A stretch of DNA of 64,000 nt from Papaver somniferum. Lineage: Eukaryota > Streptophyta > Magnoliopsida > Ranunculales > Papaveraceae. A program made the translations under genes and the position numbers. Of this stretch, positions 46,671 to 58,570 are shown one piece after another. The stretch's first letter is position 1, and every line of letters starts with the position of its first letter. The stretch covers positions 232,106,784 through 232,170,783 of the forward strand of contig NC_039364.1 in NCBI RefSeq assembly GCF_003573695.1. Direction: 5' to 3'. The notes under the pieces are model-generated. The model was not told where the DNA came from, ran no database searches, and was given only the letters and a program-made list of their open reading frames with translations.

Positions 46671-48190
46671 GCTCCCTCCGAGTTCCCCTTTTTAATGGCT
46701 ACTTTTCATTTGTACAAATGGAACCAAAATCTCTTTTCCCTTTACATTTTCGAGTAGTAAGTTTTATGGGTCCTCCACCTCTTTTAGCAAAATTCAATTA
46801 AGAACCCATATTAAATTTGAGAAATTTCAAAGTGAAGAAGAAGAAGAACGGGAAATCAGGGGATCTAGTAATTTGTAAAAAAGAAGAGTCAAATATATTA
46901 CTCACATCTAACATAATTGAAATAATCAAAAACAAATAAAAACCCTAAAAGTCTTAGGCTGTGAATTGTGAGATTAGGAACAGAAGTTCTCAGATCTAAA
47001 ATGCTAAAAATGAAGAAGAGTCAAAAATGGATGCATACCATTTGTTACAGATGGGTTTAAATATTCTTTTTTCTACGAAACGACAGAAGAATATTTCCTC
47101 ACCACGACCATCATACACAAAGGTATTCTCAGCACATGATTAGAGAATAACATCATTTTTTTCTCGATCTAATTCTAACCCATATGTTCTTCTCAATCTT
47201 AAATTCGAAATCAATTCCCACAACCCCATGAACCTCTCCCTTTTCTGAGTTTTAGGTGCCGCCATTCTTCTCTTGGTTTCAGACAGTGCATGACTAACTA
47301 TACATATCGACTAATTTGATTTCTAGGGTTTTGTCGATGGATAATTTTACTCATCGGGTATTCACAGTATAGTGGAGAGGAAGAAGAAAAGGAATTGAAG
47401 ATGAAGAAGAAGAAAAAAAAGACCCGAAACAGAATTTTATAAATTATGGGTTTGGGAGATATTTTTCATAGAAAATGGGTGCGCGCGTGAGATTTTCTGG
47501 CTGTGGGTTTCATAGTGGAAAAATTCTGAAAAATGGGTTTGTCTGTAGTTTTCACTTTTGAGAATTGTGGCGAGTTTGGCAAGCCACTTTGCATGGGATG
47601 TGATGCACGTGACACAATTCTTTAAGGGAGGTGCACTTTCCTATCTTAGCTAGGTTTCCTAGTTTTCTTCAAGAAGAGGTTACAAAACTCTATATATATG
47701 GAAGCTTAGAGATAATTTGGGATATCTTCTACTCACCGTTTTTCTCCCCTTAGAGGGGAGAACTATCTCTTTTCTATATTCTTTTTATTGTTAAGGATGA
47801 ATTTAAAGTTCTAATTGTGAAGCTCAATTATTTACAAGTTTGTTTCAAGTTTTAAAGTTAATCACTGTGGCTTGTTTTTACTATATCGAAGGTTTATGAT
47901 TGATTCTTAGATTGGTTTGGGTGCGCAACTAGATTAGTCTATTAATCATTCTAATGCTAGTAGAGATTTGGGCGATCCGTAATTGTCGCTTATCTCCTAC
48001 ACAAGTAGAAATCGCAAGACCTTGCGGAGGGATTCTGTGGAGCAATTGCGAGTAAAGACAACACCAGTAAGTGGACCGAGCATACCGAGTTTAATTGCTG
48101 TGATCAAACCTAAATTCACAAACCCTAAATCATTCGGTTGAGTTACACCTTGTAAGCGTACCTTAGGGCGGATCAGTTGAATAGAATCAG
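46671..48190. other. Unassigned spacer with LTR-like stretches
   Basis: No supported gene. A TATA-like tctatatatatggaagc at about 47692 is followed by leader-like sequence up to about 48060, which may be part of a retroelement LTR. I could not find paired repeats. Confidence 0.35.
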
Positions 48191-48354
48191 GTAGTCGAGC
48201 GCTTCCGTATCTGTGTGGGTCGTAGAACATGTCGTTGATGCGTTAGGGTCATAGTCTAAGGTGACCGTACAAAACTCGTACCAAATTGCCCTTATAAAAT
48301 AGTCATTTTTAGAGCACTGCACGGTCGAACTCGCATGTGTTTCTATCTCAAGCA

Positions 48355-50788
48355 TGTTTGTCAATGTTAGTGATCAAAACTATAAGTCTTGATTTCTAGT
48401 CTACTTATAGATGTCTTGGACTAGGACATAGATTGTGTAGTTGAGCCTTAGACTTCACGACATTCATCATTTGAAGACGAAGAACTACTAAGGAGAGCTT
48501 GTGGAACTTCATCAACAAAAGGTATGTGGAGGCTGAAACTCATCTATCACTTGGAAAGTCTATTTCTAATATATCTCCTATATTGAGACATAAGTCGTAT
48601 TACAATATAGTTTCTATTATACACATTTGAGATTTCGAGCTGAGTTTAACTAGCTTATATATTTCTCGGAACATGTGTTGGCAAGCTTTCACTTCGACCA
48701 AGTTCATCTTATATTCTTGACGCAAGTCAAAAGATGATCATGTGAAAATTGTCGAGTAACATCTTACATGGTTTGTGTGATACAATCATTTGGTGCAGAC
48801 TTGGAATGTTTCGTTATGATTATTTCAATAACTTGAAAATTGCTTTGATGCTAATAGCGTGTGAAAACGGCTATTGTCATCCTCTAAGAAAGTTCCAAAT
48901 GATTGAAATAAGAGTTTAGAACACTTAACCATTATTGGATATGTCATGTTGTGTACTCTTGCACATATGTAATCCATGTCCGGAAACCATATTATGCGTA
49001 CCCGTACCTGTTGTCTTGAGAAATCCAGGAACCTAAGTATGCGTACCTGTTCGCGTACTGGCGTAAGGTTCATGTCCGAATATTTCTGTTGGGATTGAAA
49101 GTACGCGTACCCGTTTGCGTACTGGCGAAACCCAATCTTGGTCCGGGTATTTCAAGTATGCGTACCTGTTTGCATACTTGAAGGTTAAATTTCTAAAATC
49201 GGTTGCGTACATGAACATAAACATTTATATAATAAGGAATGCAAACCGTGGCTATAATGTTCATGATTGATTCGAGTGAATCAAACCGATTTTGCTTCAA
49301 TTGTGTTCTTGTATACTTCTATGAGAGTATAGCAAATGAAAAACTCTTTAACTAGTTTCATTTGAGTCATTTGAACTAGTTGTGGTTAAGATGAACAAGG
49401 TTAATATGAGAGTGATCATATTGGTAACTTCAGTTAACTATTATTGAGCCAACATGGTGTACACGTTTAGGTACGGTTACATAAAACTAAATGAGGGTAC
49501 ATTTAATTTGTGTGTAACAAGCTAAGTTCGATCTAATGGTTGAAAGATATTATCTTGGTTGAATCAGGTTTTTCATATGACAGTGAATATTGAATTTTTT
49601 GTTACCAAGGTAAGTTAGATTGCAAATCCTGATTTGAAAACTAGATAAAGGAGAACTCTAGCAACTGGGAAACCTAATCCCCACACTTCCGTGTGTTACT
49701 AGTTGCATAAGCTAGAGTCGATTCTCCTTTAACCTTAGGTTTCTCTCGAGACCCTGTAGGTTAACGACTTAAAGACTTCATTGGGATTGTGAAGCCAGAC
49801 CCAACTATATTCTTTGTAGTTGTGTGATTTGATCTTGTTGTTTCTATCGTGTTGAGTACAATTGTAAAATTATCTCGAGATTTATATCTCCGATAGGAAA
49901 GATAAACAATAATCACAAACACCTTCGTCTCATCGTTTGTGATTCCACAATATCTGGTTTCGCTAGTTGACGAAGATTATTATGAGGTGATTGATAATAC
50001 TAGGTTGTTCTTCGGGAATATAAGACCGTTTTATCAATTGGTTCCTGTTTACCTTGATTTATCAAAAGACGGAACAAAAACTCATAGGTATTTCTGTGGG
50101 AGACAGATTTATCTATTCCAATAGAGTTTTCTGTGTGAGACAGATTTGTTTATCAAGTATTCGACTTTGGGTCGTAACAACTCTTGGTTGTGGGTGAGAT
50201 CAACTAAGGGAATCAAGTGCGTAGTATCCTGCTGGGATCAGAGACGTAAGGAACGCAACCGTACCTTGAATAATTGTGAGATTGATTAGGGTTCAACTAC
50301 AGTCCATTACGAAGTTCATTGGTACTAGGCTAGTGTCCGTAGCGGCTTAATACAGTGTGGTGTTCAAATCTGGACTAGGTCCCGGGGTTTTTCTGCATTT
50401 GCGGTTTTCCTCGTTAACAAAATTATGGTGTCTGTGTTATTTCTTTTCCGCATTATATTTTGTTATATAATTGAAATATCACAGGTTGTGCGTTGTATCG
50501 ATCAATTAGGAAATCCAACCTTTGGTTGTTGATTGAAATTGATTGATCCTTGAACATTGGTCTTTGATACCGTTCAAGTTACTACACTTATTTATATTCA
50601 ATTGGGCTCGCAAATTTCTATTTGCTGATTGCAGATTGAATTGAGAGATAGAGATATAAACTCTTGTATATACTTTTGTCTAGATTGAGTCTGACTGTCT
50701 ATTTGATTCTCTAGAAATTTTATTGGAGTAAGTCCTCTCAGATTGCCCAACGAACTGTTGGGTGTGGTTGTTGTACCCCGCATTTTCA
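48355..50788 (+). repeat. Probable solo or truncated SIRE-type Copia LTR
   Basis: The stretch from about tgtcaatgttagtgatcaaa to about ccccgcattttca has no coding sequence. Its late segment (aggtcccggggtttttctgc, then a gcggttttcctcgttaac block) is familiar from the LTRs of plant SIRE/Maximus Copia elements. No methionine-tRNA primer site or polymerase follows, so it looks solo or truncated. The boundaries are approximate and I found no target duplication. Confidence 0.45.
48990..49215 (+). repeat. Degenerate TGCGTAC(C)-type direct repeats
   Basis: Four or five units of the form agtatgcgtacctgtttgc and ttgcgtactggcg alternate within the SIRE-like LTR. They create overlapping spurious ORFs on the minus strand. 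Confidence 0.65.
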
Positions 50789-51754
50789 GTCATATGTCAT
50801 TATATCTTAACCTAAGTTAATACCTAACAGACATTTCATCGAACAACTTATGAGCAACAGAATGAAGCAATTTCTTCTCCTCCGTCACCGATGTCAACAA
50901 CAACCATCTTCCCTTCTCTCACAACTTGCATTTCTTCCATATAGTTCATACACAACCCATTTACTTATCGTACACAACTAGCAAGAACTTAATCCAAAAC
51001 CTACCATAATTCCTTCTTTCTTAAATCTTCATCTCTTCTTCACTGTTGTTTTCAATTTACTCCATTACCTTACATATTCGAAAGAATCAGTTCTAAGTTT
51101 CTTCCGGATTAACGGGGATGGACTTCTCTTCTAACATTATACATCTTCATTATTGGTTTGACATTATAAATCAAGATTGATTGTTACCGCCGCAGCTAAA
51201 ACTTTCCCGCAGAATGTTCTTCCTCTTCTAACTCCCAATCCTTTACCTGCTGATTTGGAGATGGTTTCTTCCATGAATTTAGCAACTAGAACTGTCATAA
51301 TGCAGTTTTTTTTTTAATTTATGCTTGATCCCGAGAATCATAAACTAGTCATTTAAAACCCGTTGACTATGTTTTTCTTGAAATTCTTTTTTTATACTTA
51401 TTTGAAGCTATTTTAATGTTTTGATGTAGTGAAATTTTCAGATTCTTCGCAGGTTCGTGGCTCTAATTTTTCACCAAAGAAATAGAGGGAAATTATTCTG
51501 CGAATATCAAGTGAAATAGGAACTCATGGACTTCAGGAATGAGAATGAAGATAAGATAAAAGGATGAGATCTAAATTTGTTATAAATTGTCTAACGCTAG
51601 TCAACTAATGGTCCGGGGGTGTGACAAAATAAATAAGTCATCTAACAGTTTTCTAACGTTCCATGTTAGTCTACGACCCTAATGCATCAACGACATGTTT
51701 TATGACCCAGACCCTAATTTGGCTATAAACTTACGACCCTCTTACAAAATATCT

Positions 51755-51895
51755 CTTCCATGTTTTCTACAGAAGAAATAGATCGATCATTACAAAGATT
51801 ACTATGAGCAGACAACTCATACGGTTCTTCTTTTTCTTTTTTGATAGGAAAAAAACCCATACAGTTCTTGCAGCTTTAATACATTTAATTCATGA
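51755..51895 (+). repeat. Segment repeated near the right window edge (part 1)
   Basis: Matches about 63150-63300 (ccatgttttctacagaagaa, then agatcgatcattac). Together with 54885-55545 it forms the flank of P450 copy D that is repeated at 63150-63960. Confidence 0.75.
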
Positions 51896-54884
51896 TCATT
51901 AGACTCATCCCCGTCATAATCAGTAATAGTATTATCGCCAGTAGTTGGTAGAAATATGAATCATTTGAGAGTTCGATTAGAGGAAGATAAATGTTGGTGA
52001 AGAGTGTCGGGAAACAAACCCCAACAAAGAGATACAATTACTTTTGATTGATTTAGGGAATGAAGTTCTTTTGGAATTGGAGGAGGATGTAATGAAGATG
52101 ATGAAAACCATGGTTTTTTTCCTTTGTTTTTGAGACAACATAAGCAGGAGAGTCTGAATCTCACTGTGAGACTGAAAACAAAGAGAAAGTTAATCTAAAC
52201 ATAATATGGACAACTAAATTTAGATATATCTGATTAAATTAATGGTTGGAATTAACCGATTCTCTTAGGTCCAGTCGAGAATATGATTAGAACTTGTACC
52301 CTCTTATACACCGTACCCTTAGAATCGTTCCCTGTACACCCTAAATCGGTTTCGGTCCGGGTTTTTCGGTTCCAGTATGGTTTCCTGGTTCCAGTACGGT
52401 TCCTATGCAAATCTAGCTACAACTTCGTATAGTTGAGACTAAGTAAACTAACTCCAAGTTACTCAGTTCCTTCAGTATCCCTGCGCCTACAACCAATCTT
52501 ATCTAGGCATGTGAATCCTAAGATAGAGTCCAATATCATAACCTACTGTGAAGTATTTTACCACTTAAATCCTTTAGATCGTTATCCGGAAAAAAAAGGG
52601 ACCAATCTGTTTCAGTAACCTCTTTATCAATCTCCAAGATCAAAAAAGCTAATCAGAGATAAGTTTAGCACAAAAGATCTTCCGTTTAATCAATATAAAA
52701 TCCTTGTCCAGTTAGATCAACTAAGATAAATATTACCGAAGTAATCAATCTTATTTGAAAAACTATCAAAGTAGATCTCAAAGAGAAACATAAAGATAGA
52801 TTACTGATCTTTACAATAAGCTTAAAAGTTTATACTAGATAAAAAATCTCGTCGGATCCCAGTCAATCAAGTGCGCGCCAAGTTATCACAAAGATCAGAA
52901 TACGAAGAAAATAAATCTTCTAGTCTTCAATATTTAATCTTCAAAATACCTGCACAAATAACTTGATTCCACTAATTATCGATCACACACAAAATGGAGT
53001 CTGTTAAAAGTGGATGATCAAAAGTCATACCTTTAGATCTTGAATCAATAGATCAGATCTGAAATCGTTGATCTCTGAACCAATTCGAGTGACCTTATAT
53101 CTGTAGAGAAGGATTACGAAATAAATAAACTAGAAATATCAAGGTTCAACTTTATTGTTAGTCAATCAAATCAATATCGAAAACTAAATAACAATACGAT
53201 TCTTAGTTTCCCACCAATGATACTACTAGAGCTTCTTTGATCCCACAAATTAAACGAAGCGCACATAAGAGATTTCTCCTAATTAGGGTACTCTTCCTCG
53301 AATGAGTATTTCAAGAATACTCCAACAGGCTTCCCGCGCCAACAATTAAGTAGCGTGTTCAAGGGATGATTTTGTAAGAATACTAGCTCAACTATTTATA
53401 GTAACCAAGGCATGTCTGGATAACACAGAATTATCAAATCCGAAAATCCTAATGATATGCAATAAATGTATTTTTTTTGTTCTCTTCCGACTGCAATCCA
53501 ACATATGCACCGAAATATCTCTTGGTCAATAACCAATATTAGCTAGTATATAACATATACTTGAATAAAATAACTATAAGAGATATATGCTTATTCTATG
53601 GGATATGAAATCATTGTATATGCAATTTTTTTGGGATAACACGATTCTAATTAATAATAAAAATGTAAGAGACATTCCGAGTTTAACTCTGTAAAAGTTA
53701 CCGAACAAAATAAAGATCCTGAACGGCTAAGCCATATGCTTCATCTCGCTGTGAAACACCGGAACTGAAGAAAGGATAAGAAAGCTGATGATCTCAAAAT
53801 GCATGAGATAAAGAAACCAGATACATAAAGGTTAAGTTTTGGTTGATAAGGCCCACACAACCTTGATGTCAACTTGGGCTAGATACATGTATTCAGCTTG
53901 ATCAGTATTCTTTGGTAAGTCATCCCACGTTGAAGTTTGATGAGGATTTTTTTTTTTTTTATATATTTATGTAATTATTATCATTGATGGTGGTGTTAAT
54001 GGTGTAAAGCTTTGGATTTGGACCTTCTGATGACGACGATGATGATAATGATTATCATTGATGATGTACGATTCTTTTGAATTTGATGCAATTGTTATTG
54101 TACTCTTCTTCTCCCGAAAATCCTTCGAGGAAGTCCTAACAATTTAAAATAAAAAATAAAATAACTAGTTTACCCAAATTCCAAAAATATCACTACACAA
54201 GCAATCAACCCATTCAATCAGCAAATAAAATTCAACCAAAACTCATCAAGACAATTAAGCAAAAACGAAAACTACAGCTCGGTATGATTTTGATGTTTTT
54301 AAGCCTTGCAATCAAATGGACATAATTAGAAGGGATCAAGAAACTTACTTTCACAGACTTCACAAATTGGGGTCATACTTTTTCCAGCCATAAGTTGAGG
54401 TCGCTCTTTCATAAAAAAAAAACTTTTTTTCACTATTAATAATGTATGTTTAATGTCTGAAACCTTTTGAGCCACACTAACCATATTCACATCATGTTAT
54501 AAGGCTTCCTTATATGTAAACATAACAAGAAATTTAATAACTGAAATGGGATACTAATCATAAACATGAGACTACAATATAAAAATCATCAAAAACACCA
54601 AAAAACATAACTCAATTTAGACCAGAAAATCTTGAGAGTAAGGAAACACCCATACAAGATATATAAAATTACAAACACATTTGAAAAATCTCAATAAACT
54701 TACAACTAACAAACTAATATTGACATGGTACTACTTTTTCCTTCCCTTCATTTTTGTTTCTTCGGCTCTTTAACTTTGTTAATGTGTTGGACCAAACAAC
54801 CCTTAAGTTGCTGGAGCAAAATCTTCATAGTTATTAATTAAATAATTCTATATATTCTTCTTCAAATTTGAATTCAGTAAGATC
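51896..54884. other. About 3 kb present in one flank copy and absent from the other; no gene
   Basis: At 63150-63960 the sequences corresponding to 51755-51895 and 54885-55545 are contiguous, so this block is an insertion here or a deletion there. Only short ORFs are seen. A stretch near 52310-52410 (ggtttcggtccggg, ggttccagtacggttcc) resembles LTR/leader sequence but has no partner I can identify. Confidence 0.5.
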
Positions 54885-55545
54885 AAATACAAAAGTTAAA
54901 TCGAAATAAATATAACATAAAAAAAACTGTATTAAAACATATTTAACGTAAAAATAATAATTTTACTTATGAAAAGAGGAAAGTTTGTCGTGGATTTATA
55001 GAATATTATAGTGTTTATGCTCACGAGATTGCATGACGTAACAATATCAATATAAGCAATTTTTTTGGAAAAGCTAGGAGTCTTATATGAAAAATATGGA
55101 TGATAATTCTTGAGTTTTAGAGAAGATGAAGTTCCTTCTAAAATAAACATTGTTAAATGTTAACATATATATTAACCTCCTACCTGGGATGTCAACATTT
55201 AGGTACACCCCTATTTGAAATGTTAATATTTTTTCGTATGGTTGATATGATTACATATCCCCACTACTAAACCAAATTATGCAAATTATACCGTTCTGAA
55301 AAATTATTTAAAACTTTAAATTTTAACTTAAAGTTGATTCACATGAGAAAACAATTAAATACGTACTCAGAAAATTTCTACAAAAATCGAAAATTATGAT
55401 TTTCCTTCAAAAATTGAGAACAAGAGTAAGACTAAATAAAAAAACAATCTTATTTGGAGATCGGATTATCGTGCATCAAATATGAAACCCATGTTCCGAG
55501 CCAACTGGGTAATCCAAATTAATTGGTTAGTTAACCTAAATATAG
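54885..55545 (+). repeat. Flank of P450 copy D repeated at 63300-63960
   Basis: Long direct similarity, for example aataattttacttatgaaaa, gcgtaacaatatcaatataa-type and gagatcgga(t/g)tatcgtgcatc stretches in both. In this copy it leads directly into the P450 intron at about 55565. Confidence 0.85.
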
Positions 55546-55564
55546 TTATGGAAGTTTTATTATG

Positions 55565-56243
55565 CAATTCATTTATCTACAATTCCTAGTTTTTCAGTTA
55601 TGTCCCTTGCACTTTGATAATTGTTAACATGTTCTCCCTACTAGATTTTACAAGACATTTTTGCTGCTGGAATTGATACTTCTGTTGTGACACTATTTTG
55701 GACTATGACAGAGCTAATCAGGAATCCAATAATCATGGAGAAAGCGCAAGATAAGGTTAGATCGTTAATTGAATTTAAAGATATACATGGTAGAAGAAAA
55801 TGACCTTCATAAACTAAGTTAGACAAAGTTAGTGATTAACGAAGCATTCAAACTGCATCCTCCTGCGTCATTACTAGAGAACTACACAATCAACGGATAC
55901 AACATTCCAATCAAAACTATCGTTCTCATAAATTCAAAAACAATTTCGACCGACCCAGAATATTGGAAAAACCCTTATGAATTTTGTCCTGAAAGATTCT
56001 TAAACAGTAATATTGACTATAAGGGTCAATACTTTGAGTTGTTACCGTTTGGGTGCGGAAGAAGAGCTTGTCCTGGATTCATCTTCTCGGCGGTGCTTGT
56101 CGAACTAGTCCTTGCAAATTTACTGCATTGCTTTGACTGGAAATTTCCTTCGGATATGAAAATAGAGGAAGTTGAATGAAGCTTTTGGACTTACGATGCA
56201 TAAGAAGGTTCCTCTATGCCTTTTAGCCGATAACCATAAATGA
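55565..56243 (+). pseudogene. CYP71-like cytochrome P450, copy D (intron end and exon 2 only)
   Basis: The match to other copies begins inside the intron (tatctacaattcctagtttttcag region, as in copy A). No exon 1 is found upstream. The acceptor AG is AA here (ttacaa before GAC). The I-helix threonine region reads AGIDTSVV. A 4-nt insertion near 55785 shifts the frame. About 15-18 bp are missing near 55877, so the LVPRE segment is lost. A 5-nt loss near 56175 brings a stop. The haem loop is PFGCGRRACPG with Cys kept. The family stop aligns at 56241-56243. Confidence 0.88.
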
Positions 56244-56562
56244 TGAGCGCAAATTTGTTTGAACGGAGGAAGAATCTTGATTTTTTTTCTTCTGATCCAG
56301 CTAGTATAGAAACGAGCTTAATGTTTGTAATTAAATGAGCTCCATACTTGATATTTTTGAGTATGAATCTCCTGCTACACTATACTGCTGTCAGTCTGTC
56401 ACCGTAAGAGGCTTGGGAATGATGAAACAAACTTGAAACACAGTGAAAGGATCATGAATTGATCTCGGCAAAACTGAAAAATGATGCAGGAAGTCACCAT
56501 GGAAATGAGTAGAGGGTAAATAAATAGTCGGAGTTAACCAAGATGGATGGAAAAGCTGACAA
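56244..56562 (+). other. 3' flank of P450 copy D
   Basis: Includes cggaggaagaatcttgat, the uninterrupted version of the Copia insertion site found at copy C. No gene. Confidence 0.7.
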
Positions 56563-57609
56563 CACTACAAAACAGAGGGGTTCTTGGTACGGCCAGTTTT
56601 TATCAAACCGTCCCAGAAGACTAGTATTAGGGACGGCAGCAGAAATCCCTAGAGGGTCCCAGAATACATGTTTAGTTCGCACACTCGAAATTCTCCTTTC
56701 AGCCGATACTCTCATTTTCTCCTCCGTGAAATTTTTTCTCTCAAATTCCCTCCGCTTCTCAAACTGAAGATTAAACAAGAAAACCCCAAAAATTGAACCT
56801 AATTCTGAAACAAACAACAAATCCCTCAATTTCATCCTAATTCTAACTCAATCGGATCCAAGAAATTCGAGATTTCAAAACCCTAGATTAAAGATCTACA
56901 GCCAAAGTCCCATAGATTTTCTTCTTTTCGTCGCAGGATCGCTCTTTTGATCATCGCACTCTGGTAATTTATCAATCACCACTGACTTTTGAAAGTAATA
57001 TTGATTTTTTGCTGCCAACATTTGTTTCATTGAAGTTTCTATCGATTTTCAAGTTGTATGTCTACTAGTTGGTACGTTTTGTATGCTATCATCCACAATT
57101 GTGTTGTAGGATGACTGACAATCACTAAGAGCTTCCTTGTAAGAAAGTTATAGGGGAAGGAAAATTGGATTCGGTTAATTTCATGAATAATCTTTGTTAG
57201 ATTCGATTGATTTGATGAGAAAATTTCATTAGCTCATAGACTCGAGTAACGGAATATGTGGACAAATTTTTTAACTGCTTTTGGGGATTTTACACCGAAG
57301 AGATGATAGAGTGGTGGTGGGTATCGGTGTTAAATTGTGTAGGTAGAATTTTTTGTGTGAGTGACTAATAGTAAGGTGAATTGTTGTTTTTCATTTTCTC
57401 TCGTATCTTTGAAAATCTTTGTCTGCATACTTGGAAAGATAGTTATTGTGTGAATTTTACATGAACTTGTAGGAGATCAGTATATTGGATCCTGAGAGTA
57501 TGGAGTCTCTAATTCTCACATACTAGGATAACCCGTAATGTCTAGTGAAATTATAGCAGATTGCTTGTAGGAGGTCATTGTATTGCATCCTTATGGAACC
57601 CCGTTTTTC

Positions 57610-58085
57610 CTACCATACCTGTATCTGCATCTGCATTCCCCGTTGCACTCTCAAGAACAGATTGCTTGTAGCCTCAAAATCAAGTTCTAGAGCTCCTTCC
57701 TCATCTTCCCGAAGATTGTATATGATTATTCGAGTACCTTGATATTTAATTAAATTGAACTGCTCTAAAAGCTCAGCTTCGCTTGCATAAGGAGACCACT
57801 GCGCATATGTTTCTACATTCTTATTCCAATGAACTGAAGATGATGATGCTGGTACGATGTTGCTCCAATCTTTGCCATTTTTCTCATAATCAAGAATGGG
57901 AACTACAAGGTCCTCCTTGCTAGTGCTCGTCAAGAACGTGTATGGAAGTAGTCCAATGCTTTGAATAGGGCATGGTCCATCTTTTCCAGGACATCACGAA
58001 AACACAATTACGTCAGCTCCAACCCTCATTGTACGAGTCTTAAAACCATTCCCATACTGACCATTTCCGTATTTTCTGTCTCATT
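57610..58085 (-). pseudogene. Captured MORC-family (GHKL ATPase) gene fragment
   Basis: Reading the minus strand from about 58085: YGNGQYGNGFKTRTMRVGAD, then VIVFS and a TGA stop, GPCPIQSIGLLPYTFL, TSTSKEDLVVPILDYEKNGK, and finally QWSPYASEAELLEQFNLIKY with GTRIIIYNL. From family knowledge this order (GNGFK-T-MR-GAD motif of the GHKL ATPase, then WSP(Y/F)ASE, GT+(I/V)IIYNL) is that of plant MORC/CRT1 proteins, which act in heterochromatin silencing and immunity. Only the middle of the ATPase module is present; the N-terminal nucleotide-binding part and the coiled coil are missing. With the in-frame stop and its position inside a CACTA element, it is a captured non-functional piece. Confidence 0.85.
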
Positions 58086-58570
58086 CCGAAGCAGAACTTA
58101 GATTGCTGGAAGTTTTCTACCACAAGATTTATAAGGTATTGTGTTATCATTTGAATCTGTTCCTTAGATCAATGCTAAAGTTATTTGTATCACTTCTTCT
58201 TCCCAGTGGAGCTAGTTCATTTATTGTCAAATATCATATATGGAAATGATATCCTTGTATGTTTGCCCAACTCGGTCGGACTAATACAGAATCCTATTGA
58301 AAGTTTGGAACTTAACATGTTCGATTGCAACTGTTATGAATATGAGGCTCCGTAGATCTTTTTGAAGTAAAGAGACCTTCAAAATTGTGTGATGTCTTCC
58401 AGGCAAGTGGTGCTTGTTGTAGGTGTCCCTAGAAGCCAATTTAATGTTGTTAAGGAATTTTCTGCTTTTACGAATTTTTTCTGATAATAGTGGACTCGTA
58501 TAGTCAGTGTTTTACTTCAGTTATATAAGACTATTGCTAAGCCTTTTTTTCTTTTTTGGTGTGGGCGCAG

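Larger units (their letters stand above)
48190..51735. mobile_element. Probable Mutator-like inverted-repeat pair enclosing a Copia LTR
   Basis: About 50 bp around 48205-48258 (including catgtcgttgatgcgttagg) is inverted at about 51665-51715 (catcaacgacatg, preceded by cgaccctaatg). The GGGTCGTA-rich style matches the element at 1391-2500. Exact ends and target duplications were not found. The SIRE-like LTR lies between the arms. Confidence 0.4.

Noticed and set aside
46674..46700. Stowaway MITE end (CTCCCTCCGAGTTCCCC)
   Set aside because: Only one end with the CTCCCTCCG signature was seen; no inverted partner with a TA duplication was found.
49033..49224. Minus-strand ORF with Tyr/Arg repeats
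   Set aside because: Generated by the TGCGTAC direct repeats in the SIRE-like LTR.
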